A DNA stretch of 64,000 bases from Actimicrobium sp047621345 (lineage in GTDB: Bacteria > Pseudomonadota > Gammaproteobacteria > Burkholderiales > Burkholderiaceae_D): contig JBLHLW010000001.1 of the NCBI GenBank assembly GCA_047621345.1, positions 1 to 64,000 on the forward strand, read 5' to 3'. The translations under genes were made by a program, and so were the position numbers. This document shows, piece after piece, positions 15,401 through 27,400 of the stretch (its first letter is position 1; each line of letters opens with the position of its first letter). The notes below the pieces were generated by a model, which was given only the letters and a program-made list of their open reading frames with translations, had not been told where the DNA came from and did no database searches.

Positions 15401-18400
15401 GGCCTGACGCAGGCCGACGGCACCACCATCGAGCTCGCCTACAGCGCACCATGGCTGCCTGGCGGCGCCACCCTCAACAGCGAAACCGGCTGGTTTGAAT
15501 GGACGCCGGATTTTGCGCAGCACGGCAGCCTCACGGTACCGATTTCACTGACTGCCACCTTCACGCAAAATGACGCCGACCCGGTCACCACCACCGTCAC
15601 GCGCAACCTCGTGTTCAATGTGCTCAACGCCAACGGCGCGCCGGTCTTCGATCCGGCCGATAGCTGGAACGTGCTGGAAGGCCAGTCGCTGCGCATCAGC
15701 GTCTTTGCGTTCGACCCGGACAACCCGGGTTTCGAACCCAAAGTCCGCCTGACGCCGACCGGGGTTGCCTCCGGTGACGAAAGCACCGCGCCGACCGTCA
15801 GCTATCAGGTCAACGGTGTGCCCGCTGGCGCGACGTTTGATGCCGAGACCATGGAGATCATCTGGACGCCCGGCTATACCCAGTCCGGCGTCTATTCGAT
15901 CACGGTCACCGCGACCGATGACGGCGACGGCACCGGCGTACCGGCGGTCAGCCAGCTCGTCGTGCCGATCACCGTCACCAACGCCAACCGCGCGCCCGAC
16001 ATCGGCGACATCACCAACGCCTTCATCGACAAGGGCGCCGTACTCGACATCCCGGTCACCGCCGTGGATGTCGATGGCAATCCCATCACGTTGACGCTGT
16101 CCGGACTGCCGCGTTTTGCGACCTTTACCCAAGATCCGTCGGGCGCATCCGGCACTGCATCTGGCACCATCCGCTTCGCGCCGGGAGCCGGCGACCGCGG
16201 TGACTACACCATCACCGTGGTAGCGCAAGACAACGGCGACGGCAACATCAACCAGGTGCTGACCCAGGCCAGATCGTTCGTGCTGACGGTGCGCAGCGCC
16301 AGCGAAGCACCGCTGATCACGGCGCCGACGCAGGTCGTCGCCGTGGCTGATCAGCCGTTGTCGGTTGCTATCTCGGTGCGCGACATGGATCAGGACCCGC
16401 TGACTTACAGCAGCGCCGGGCTGCCCATCGGCGCATCCCTGACCGCCTTGCCGCAATACGGCCAGGCCCTGCTGACCTGGACCCCAAGCGCCGGCGACAG
16501 CGGCCCGCATGACATCGACATCCTCGTCACCGACAGCGGACTCGGCCCGCAAGGCGCGGGCTATCAGCAAGGTACCGGCACGCCGGTACCGAACACCAGC
16601 ACGCATCGCTTGCGCGTGATCGTGCGCGCCGCCAACAGCGCGCCCGGACTGCTGGGTGTGCAGGTCAATGCCGTGCAGGTCGCCGATAGCGCCAACGCCA
16701 ACACGCCGGTGCGGATCGCCGCCACCGAAGGCGCGCCGCTGACCATCGACCTGTTCGGCCAGGATGCCGATACCGATCTCATCAACTGGACTGCGCCCGG
16801 CCTGCCACGCGGCATGCTGCTGGACGTACCGGCCGCAGGCAACGGCAACCACGCCGTCCTGCGCTGGACCCCGGACCTGTTTGCCGCGCAAGACGGCAAC
16901 AGCAACGTCAGCGGCACGCCCGGCTTGTGGCGCTTCACCGTCACCGGCAGCGACGGCATGGCCGATTTCACCCGGTCGTTCGAGATCAGCGTGGCAGACT
17001 TGAACCAGGCGCCGCGCATCTTGCCGATGCCACTGCAACTGGTGCGCGAAGGCGATACCCTGAGCTTCACTTTGCGTGCTGGAGATGCCGACAATGACGT
17101 CGTGCGCACCAGCCTGATCCATGACAGCAGCACCCCGGACGGCGTCGCGTTCGACGGCACAACCGGCTACTTCGAATGGACCCCCGGCCAGGACGTGGTG
17201 GACAACGCCACGCAAAACGACCAGCCCTTCACGTTCAATTTCACCACCACCGACGGCAAGGCCAGCACCACCCAGAGCGTGCAAGTGCGGGTGTTCGACG
17301 TCAACCGCATACCGCGCCTGACCACCAGCAATCACGCCGTGGTGATCGGACAAAGCCTGTCGATTCCGGTGCAACTGGGCGGTGTCGGCAATAGCAGTGG
17401 CAGCGCCATCGTCGCCATCGACGATGACGGCAGCATGCAGACCCAGGCACTGGCCATCAGCTTCAGCGGCTTGCCGGAAGGCGCCCGTTACGACGCCATC
17501 CACCGTCGCCTGAACTGGACCCCAGGCCCCGGCCAGGTCGGCGACACCGTCATCACCGCACGGGCCAGCGACGGCAAGAACACGACGGTGCAAACCTTCA
17601 CGGTGCGCGTGGTAGCAGAGGCCGACGCCAACGCACCGAAGATCGTCGTCTCCACCACGCCGGCCACGCCGGCGCAACCGGGCCAGACCATCATCGCCAC
17701 CGTACGCGCCGACGCCTACAGCCCGATCGCGTCCATCGTGGTCGCGGTGCGCGGCGCCGCGTTGAACGGCGCGGCTGTTGCCGATCAATGGCAAACAGTC
17801 GCGCTCGACAGTGCCGGACGCCTACGCCTGACACCCGCGTCGCCCGGCCTGATCGAGGTGCGCGTAACCGCCACCGACCGCGACGGTTTCCACAGCACGC
17901 AAACCCACACCGTGCGCGTGAAAGACCCGGCCGACACGCAAGCGCCCGCGCTGGCATGGAGCGGCAACCTGATCGGCGCTACTGCGCTCGGCCAACCAGT
18001 GCAGGTCACCGGCCCGATCGACCTGCAGGCCAGCGTGCAGGACCTGCAATTGATGGGATACCAGCTTGAGATTGCTGCCGCCGGCACGACTGCCTGGCGC
18101 ACCTTGACCGGGCAAACTGCCGCAGCGACCAACAGCAACCTGCAACTGACGCTGGCCTCGCTCGACCCCGCCTTGCTGGTCAATGGCGTTTATCAACTGC
18201 GCCTGAGCGCCACCGACCTGGTCGGTCGCACCAGCACCATCGAAGCACGCCTAATCATCGACACCGCGCAAAAGACGCTGGCCACGACCCGTGTCACCGA
18301 CGCCAGCTATCAGCTGGGCGGCCATGTGTTTGCGCTGAATCGTGTACTGGAATCTGGCACCTTCGGCAACTGGACCATCCCCGCCTTGACCACGCAGTTG

Positions 18401-21400
18401 ACCACCGACCAGCCGGCCACCACCGCCAGCGGCGCCACCGCACCGTGGACCGACGGTGCGCGGGTCTGGCTGCAGGTGCCGGAGAACTTCTCCAGCGGCA
18501 GCGCCGCGCAGCGGTACCTGAGTTTTACGCTAGGCACGACCACCGAAGCCCTCGGCAGTGCCGCCAACGCGCCGCTGGTGTCGCACCCGGAGTTTGGCAA
18601 CAGCCAGGGCTGGCGGCTCGAAGCGCACAGCGAAGAACCCGGTGCGAACAGCGCGCCTGACATGCTGGTTCGACAGGGCAGTCACCTGTATGACCAGATC
18701 ACCGGACTGCCATGGGTACCGATTGCGTACGATTTAATTGCACCCGATGGAAATCGGATTGCGCTGGATGCGAGCGGCCATGTCACGGCGGTGCATTTTG
18801 CAGACGGGGTGAGCTGGCTGGTGTCCGATGCAGGCATAGCCGCTGTCGCCGGTGACACGGGAGCGCGACTCGACTTCATTCGCGATGCAGCAGGGCGCAT
18901 TGCCCGCGTCACCGGGCCTCTGGCGACAGGCAATGGCGAAGCCAGCAGCATCGTCTACCGCTACGACCAGCAAGGACGCCTGATACTGGCGCGTTCGCTG
19001 GATGCGCCCGATATCGGCACGCCGTATGGCTACGATGCCGCCGGCCAACCGTTCACCGACACCCTCACCGCCAACCTCGGCGCGGCCGTCAACTGGACCG
19101 GCGCTGGTCAGCAGAATCAATGGAGCGGCACGCTCGCGACAGGCCAGACTACCTCGATCGCCTTCGCCGTACGCGACAGCGAACTAGTCTCGGCCGTCAA
19201 GGTACCGGGTGCGCAGGGCGCGGTCATCATTGCCATCGAAAGCCAGCTCGCTCCACAAGCGACATTGCAGGTGACGGGTGCAACTGTGCTCGGCGTATAC
19301 AACAACGGCAATCGACAGACAACGCTGGTACGCATCACCGAGGCTGGCCTGAAACTGATTCGCCTGAATGGTAGCGGCAATGCCAGCGTGACCGTGTCGC
19401 TGGCCGGGGATATGAATCACGACGGGACAGTGGATGGGGTTGATAGTGCGGCCTGGGCGCAGGCGGCGTTGGGTGCGAATCTGGCCGGCGATCTGAATGG
19501 CGACGGCATGGTCGATGCGGCGGATCGACAGGTGCTGTTTGCCAATGCTGGATCGCAGGCCAATCGTGCGCCGGTGGCATCGGCCGTCTTGCCGACCACC
19601 CTGACCCACACCGGCCTGGCGACCAATATTTCGCTCAGTACCATTGCCGACGATCTCGAAGGTGATCCTGTCCTGTGGCGCTTGCTGGGTGCGACGCATG
19701 GCACGGCGCGCTTTACCGCAGACGGGCAATCGTTGCTGTTCACGCCGGAGGCGGGGTACGTGGGCCAAGCCACCGTCACCGTTCAGGCGGACGACGGCTT
19801 TGCAGCAAGCAAGCCGATTACGCTGAAAGTCAATGTCAGCGCAGCACCGCTACGCGGTATCAGCATGACGCGCTTACCTGTCATGAATATGGGCTCTGGC
19901 CAGGCGGTGCAAATCATTGGTGACTTTGCCGACCAAGTGGGCGTTCTGTTGACGCCTGGGTATTACCAGTTTGCGTCGGATAACGCGGAGGTGGTGTCGG
20001 TGGACACCAGAGGCTATTTGCATGCCTCGCAGGCAGGCGTGGCGCTGATATCGGTCAGTGCAGGCGGTTACTCGGCTCACAACGCGATCGTGGTCGGCTT
20101 GATGCCGGCAGCGCCTGATCTGGACCGCTATGGCAATGAACTGAACGTCTATCCACTATCGATTGATTTGTCGGCACAGGGTGGCCAGCGTCAGATTGAT
20201 GTCCATGTTCTGGACGGCACGCTATTAGGCGCAGACATCAGCGCTGCTGCTGGCGGAACCCGCTATTTCATCAGCGACCCGACTGTGGCCGAGTTGTCTG
20301 CTGATGGACTCGTTACGGCCAGGTTGCCCGGTGCGGCAACGATCACGGTGATCCATGGCGGTCGCCAGGGAACGATGCAGTTGAAGGTTCGGCTTGCCAA
20401 CACCGGACTTAGCATGGCAACCATCGAGCAAGGGGTGGTTACCCAAGATGCAGAAGGCAATACCTTGACGATTGGGGCGAATGCCCTGTCTAGTAATACT
20501 CTTGCATCGATCAGCACCATGAGCCTTGGTGCGCTAGAAACGCCTTTGCCTGCGTCCGAGAGGTTGCCCGCATTGGCGGCGGTGCATATTGATTTGAGCG
20601 GAGCGACCTCAACAGTGCCGCTGCAACTTGCGTTGAAGCTCAACAGTGCACTGGCAGCAGGCACCGAAGTCTTCTTCTGGCAAGAAGGCGAAATCCGCGA
20701 TGCCGACGGCGTGCTTCATAAAACCTGGTGGCTGATGGATAACGGTGTGGTTGGCGCCGATGGCTTGGCGCGTACATCAAGCACACCCTATGTCGGCATT
20801 ACCGGCGGCGGTAACATTCTCGTCACCGGTACGGCTCAGGTCGACAACCAAACGGGTGCCGCCAAAATCTCCGGCGCGCTGATCAACACCAACGCACTCT
20901 GGTCATCTCTGGCGAGTGCGGCCATCATGCCGACCTCGATCATGGCTGCCAGTGCGCTGTCAGCCTTCAGTGCGATGGGCTTTGTTCAGGCAATACGCTA
21001 CACCATTGAAGGGTCGTACCAGCTACAAATTCCGCAAGGTGCGTTACTGCCAAATTCGACGGTAACGATACCCGTCCCGACTTCGACGCCGCTGGCAAAA
21101 CCGGCAGTCACCGGTGTGCAATACAACGCAAAAACCCGGTTGCTCACCGTTAGCGGGCAAAACTTTACGCCGCCTTATCAATCACCGAGCCTCTTCAAAC
21201 TCAAGTTGTGGCTGGTGCCAATCGGTGACCAGATCGAGAAGGTGACAGCGTCGGGAGTTGCACCTGTCAATGGCTTGATCTGGCAAGCCTTTGACGTCTC
21301 TCCACAAGCCGATGGCACATTGCAAATCACGTTGCCTGAAGGCGTCGCCCTGTCTCAGCATGACCTGTATGTGGCACGCTCGGCCAACGCCTCATTGCCT

Positions 21401-24400
21401 CCGGGCTGGTATCAGCAGCCCGGCACGGTGACGCAGTTCGAGGATGAGGTCACGCTTTTGCAAAACAACAGCCCTTTCGTATACACACAAACACGAGGTA
21501 TCAACGCCAGCGCGCCGACGCTCTCGTTGGCTCAGGCACAAGCGGTGCTGGCTGCGGCGCAGAAGATTTGGTCGTATGCAGGGGCCGCGTCGGGTGTGCT
21601 GAATGATGTCACGGTCGAGGTCAGCGATCTTCCTGGTAACAGTCTGTCCTTTGTGAGCGGCAAGACGATTGTCTTGTCTGCCAACGCGGCACAGTGGGGT
21701 TGGTACGTCAACACGGATCCCGAGTCCGACCCAGCCTATACCAGTACGTCTGCGGGTTCGACCGTCTCCAGTGCGGTTGCGGGTAGCGCAGCCGACGGCA
21801 AGATGGACCTGATGACGACAGTGCTTGCCCAGCTCGGCGCAATCGCCGGGGTGGTCTGGGATGGCAGCACCGACAGTGTGGTCAATAGCGAGTTGCCACC
21901 GGGTGTGCGTCGATTGGTCGGCCCGAATGACATTCCTGGTGCAGCCAAGCCTGCAGATGGCCGCAAACCAAAACCAAGGCCGCCCACAGAGTCGGCCGTG
22001 CGTGATGCGTTCAACAACACGCGAGCACAAGATGCCCCGATTTACAGTGCGCTCGTCGCAGTTGCACCCCGTCAGCCGTCTGTCGACATGCTGGTAACCA
22101 CTGCTCGGACAATTGATATCTTCCAGCCAAACGCCAATTCGCAACCGGCGCTGGTCGGCACTGTGATAAAAGATAACGAAGGCAAACCTTTAGAGTTGAA
22201 TGGCGCCTACGCGCACCAGATTGTATTTAACGACGATGGCAGCCTGGCTTTCATTGCAGGGCGCAACAACAACATCTACGTCTTCGACACGATGACGCAA
22301 GACATTGTCAGCACCTACAAGGTCAGCGGTGCAGCCGCGCCTATCAGCAGCCTTGCGATCAACGACGGCTGGTTGTATGTGACCGAGGCCAACAGCTATG
22401 GATCTGGCAATAGGTTGGTACGTATCAATATTGATTCAGGACCAGACTTCTTGAAAAAACAGCAAACCCTGAACATCCCCGGTGTCATTGCGCCTTACGG
22501 CTTCAGGGATATTGCCGCCAATAGCGGACGATACCTGGCCATCAGCGCCCCCGCTGGTCGTATCGGGCTCACAAACTACCCGGTACCCGCACGCGGCAAT
22601 GTCTATGTGATTGATCTGTATGGCGTAGGCGCAGACAGCCAAATCGACCCTGCCTATGTCGCGACACTGGATTTGTCCGCCTATCCATCGTCGTACCTCG
22701 GCAAGGGGCCGCAGTACATTACCAGCGGTGAACAGCGCGGCCAGTTCCTGATTTCAAATGCCAAAGACATCAGCAAAGGCGCCGCCGGCATCACCTTCGA
22801 CACGGATGCGACTACTGGCAAACTCAGCGGTAATGCGAGGCTGGCGGACACTGCATTGAAACCAGAGAGCGTTCCCGGCTGGCTCCAGGCCAAGTACCAG
22901 CAAAATATCCAGCGCGCTGCGGGCACCGTCGTGCTGAAGTACGACGGCAAGACCTACGCACTGGTTGCGGACTACAACTTCCTGTTTAACGACGTCCACT
23001 TCGTGGACTACGAAAACTACGGTCTTGGCAAACAGATCGGCGGCAAGATCGGCGTCATACAGGACCCGTTTGGTGAAGACGGTGATCCGGTATATTTAGG
23101 CGCAACGACCCCTATCCCGGGTGTCGCCCTGGACCAGGCGACACTGGATCAGAATGGCATGCTCTACGCCAGCGGGTTTGTGGAAGACACGTCGGGGCAG
23201 TACTCGGGAGGGCAGTACTCTGACATGATGTATCGCTCCATTTTTGTGTGGAACGCCAGCCAGCTCGTTCAGGCTGCGCTCACTGCACAGCAGTCTGGCC
23301 GCAAGCTGACCCTGCCAATTGACCGTGACGGTAGTGGCGCGCAAAGCCGTCAATACCCTGCCGTGACACCTGCCCGGTATGACACGGCTGGTGATGGCAA
23401 ATTGTTTGGCTGGATTTACGGCATGGGCACGTATTCGTCCAGGCAGGCGGTGCCTGCGCTTACGCTGCAAAATCTGCCCTACCTCAAGCAGCTAGCGCCC
23501 AGTATTTACGCGGCAGCACAGTCTGCGGCGATTGCGGCAAAAGTCCCCGATGCCACCGCAGTGATTTACAGGGGAGATGGCTCGATCAATGACACGGTTG
23601 ATACCTTTGCGGTTCGCACCTTGGCGCAATTGGTGTCACTGGGGTCATCGATCGCGGCATCATTTCAAGGCCTCATCGGCGAAGACAATGCGGCACTGAT
23701 GCAGCAAATAGAGGATGCGCAGCTAATATTGCGGCACACGGGTTATAACACTGCAGACAGTGGTATTTGGGCCGGCAATCTGGCCAGTGCTGCACAGGCG
23801 GTGGATGGGTTTATTGGCGGCATGGCCCTGATCGAGACCAACGCTGCGGTCGGCTTGGTTAAGGCGATCGCCACCGATGGTGCGCTGAATCTGCCGTCGC
23901 ATACTGATTTCACAAAACTCCTCGCAGACGGGGCATCTGGCGTTGACATCGCTGGCCATGTATTGTTGGCGGCCCTCAAATACAACCCCGTCACGCTCGG
24001 TGCTGAGGGCTTGTACAGAATGGGTTCTGCATTAATCGAAGGCAACTACGAGGCGCTACGCAACGAGTCCTACAACATGCTGGTGCTCTTCGGTAGTCTG
24101 AAGTTTGGGGAAACACCTGCTGCCAAGCGCCAACTGCAACTCGCCGTCAAACAGGTTGCTTTCTTAAAGCAGCAACTTCGTCGGGGTGTGATTGAAGAGA
24201 CGCCGCTGAGAGATCTGGTGTATGGAACTGAAAATACCAAACAATACGTGGTGGAGTCTGCACGCCGCGAGGCCAATGGGCTGCCGGTGTCCGAAGGTCG
24301 CGTACTGACAGCTGAGGCCTATGTGAAGGCTTGTGATGGCGTCTTGGAGCTGACGCCAACCGGCGAAGTGATCTACAAGGTCTGCTTTGCCGCAGGCACC

Positions 24401-27400
24401 TTGGTTCACACCGACAAGGGCTTGGTACCAATAGAGAAAGTTCGGGTAGGTACGCGCGTGCTTTCACAACCAGAGCACGGCGGTATGCCAGCTTACCGGC
24501 CGGTCAACAACACGGTGGCGCATCTGGATCAACAGGTGCATGCGGTGCAGGTCAAGGTGGCGGGTGCAGATACGCTGACCACATTGATTGCCACGCCCAA
24601 CCACCCGTTCTGGGTGGAGAGTCCGCAGGCAGACGACCAGCACTGGATGGCTGTCGAGTGCCTGGAGTCTGGCTTTGTGCTGCAACTGGCCGATGGCCGC
24701 AAGGCTACCGTGCATGCCAACGGCCTGGTACGGCGCACCCAGCACGAGCACATCGGCTTTGCCAGCGACGACCGGGTTGGCGTGGGTATGGTGCTGGATT
24801 TGAGCGAGCGTCAAATCACATTGGCAGACGATGCCATTGCCCAAAGCATGGGCAAGCTGGAGCTGGGCGAGCCTTTCGTGACACCAGTCTATAACTTCGA
24901 GGTCGAGGAGTTCCATACCTATTACGTGGGCGATGCTGCGGTATGGGTGCACAACACCAATTGCGATAAAGCAGAGACGGTGGCCTCGGTGTTTGACAGG
25001 GTGGAGTTGAAGAAGGCTTGCTTCGGTGGTGAAACCTACGTACTTGTTAGAGGAAGAGCTGCTGCGACGGGGGAGGTGGTAACCACCTGGGTCGAAATGT
25101 GGCATGTCAGAGTGGGAGATGAAGTGCTATCGCGCTGTGAAGCAACCGGTGAAATGGCTTACAAAAAAGTCATAAAAGTTTTTCAGCATGAGCATGTTGA
25201 GGTGGTTGATGTGTGGTACGGCTGCGGCCCTGAGTACGATCTTCATCGCGGCAATCCTCGGCCAATAGTCGCAACGGTTGAGCACCCTTTTTGGGTAAAA
25301 GACAAGGGGTGGACCGAGGTTGGTCACTTACAGCCAGGTGATGAATTCCTGACTCACAACGGCATCCGGGCGACTGTAATAGAGGTGCAAAGTGATAAGT
25401 CCACCCTAGAGGTCTACAACCTAGAAGTCGAAGACTTTCACACGTATTTTGTTGGGTACGAGGGGGTTTGGGTTCACAACAAGAATGTCGAAGTTGAGGT
25501 GCAACAGCTCAATCTCACGAAAAACGTGAATGCCCAGCCTGAGCCAATGCCGCAATACAACCCGAATCCATTACCTGGCAATATTCTGGGGAAAGCAATC
25601 GAAGCCAAAATGCAAAGGGCTTTGGGCAAAGCGGGACTTGAGAGCGCTGAACTACCAGCTCGGCCCTTTAGCTCCACCAATACACTTGGGAAAACTTCGG
25701 TTGATGCCGCCGGTAGCGTTCGGTATTTGGGTGACCCGGATGTCTTATTGAAAGGCGGTCACTCTCCAGGCAAAGTCAATTTAAATGGTGCTGCGGCAGA
25801 CATTTACACCCCAGAGGGAGGTTCAGCATTTACTGCAGCAGAAGCAATCAAAGATAAGTCAAAAAGGCAAGCATCCGTCGTTTGCGTCAATTTGGAACAT
25901 ACGTCGTTGATATCAGCCGCCGATGTTTTGACGGAAGTTGACAAGCTCGGCCCCCCTCCTGGCTTAAGAACTTTGCTGATTCTGGACAAGAGCGGAAAGT
26001 TGATTCAGGTGGATTACCCTGCCACGAAGTTCAACGAAATTGTCTATGGCACCGTGGATGTGCAGACCGGTGTAACCACGCGTTTAACGAAACAACCATC
26101 TAGTACAACCGAAGTATTCACAAATCGAAATCAGCAAGTACTGGCGGAAGGCGATGCTACGCAAATCACATCACTTTCGTTGGCGCAAATTCAAGCTCTG
26201 CTTCTGGACGCCCGCCAATACTGGCTAAACGCTGGTGAATCGGCCAGCGTACTCGACAGCGTCGAAGTCGCCATCTACTCTCTGGCTCCGAGAGTAGCGG
26301 CAATGACCCTTGGCAACCAGATCACCCTGTCCAGCGACGGCGCGGGCTGGGGTTGGTTCGTCGATGCAACACCCACCATGCAAGAGGAGTTCGGTGCAGG
26401 GGATGCGCCCAATGAATTCAGGGCCATGGTTGGCGATGCCGCCGCCGGAAAAATGGATTTGCTCACGGTGCTTGTCCATGAGATGGGCCACGCTCTCGGC
26501 CTGGGACACGTCGCGGGTGATGACGACCTCATGGCGCAGTATCTTGAGCCAGGAGTGCGCCGTTTGCCGAGTGCGTCAGACATCGCCACGCTACAACTGC
26601 GACAGGCGGGAGCAAACTCGGCAAACGCATGGGTAGTAGGCGTTACGTTTGCGCAGGCGCCCGCTGTGACGTTATCCGTCCAGCCGCCTGCGACTAAGCT
26701 GCAATACGAAATTGTGGTGAACTCCACACTGACTAATGGCCAGTTTGATGTTGTCAACAACAGCATCATCGTCGCCTCAGGCTGGGTTACCGAGGGCAAC
26801 GTTAGCATTACCCCCGGTGCCGCAACTCTGACGGAAGCCACCACCCAGCAAACCCGCCTCAACCAGGTGTTCATCGTAGGCGCGCAGGACAAGTTCCTAT
26901 CCTTCACGCTAAGCGACATCGCACTCGACGACCAGTCCACCGGCCCCGACGACGCCTTCGAAGTCGGCCTGCTCGACGCCAACACCGGCGCATCGCTCGC
27001 AGGTGCAATCGGCCTGAGCCACAGCGACGCGCTGCTCAACCTGCAAGCCAACGGAACCGAGCTGGCGTCGCAGGGTGTCACCCATATCGTCAACCCGAAC
27101 GGCAGCCGAACTTACCTGGTCGACCTGCGCAATATCGCCGCCGGCACCGCCGTCAACCTGTCCTTCGATCTGATCGGTTTCGGTGCCAACGGCAGTCACG
27201 TTGCCGTCAGCGATGTCCGCCTAGTCGGGTCATTGCAAACCCGCGATGACGCAGCGACCACTGCCGAAGACACGGTCGCACAGATCATCGCGCTGGCCAA
27301 CGATATCGACACCAGCCAACCTGGTTTTGCACCGGTGCTCGTTGGTGCGCCAATGCATGGCCAGGTCGTCGTCAATCCCGATGGCAGCTTCAGCTACACG

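Noticed and set aside
15545..17794. Long minus-strand frame opposite the giant gene
   Set aside because: It is the complement of codon-biased repeat sequence in a GC-rich gene. Residue content is unlike a protein (Gly/Arg/Val/His-rich), with no domain, and the plus strand is clearly coding.
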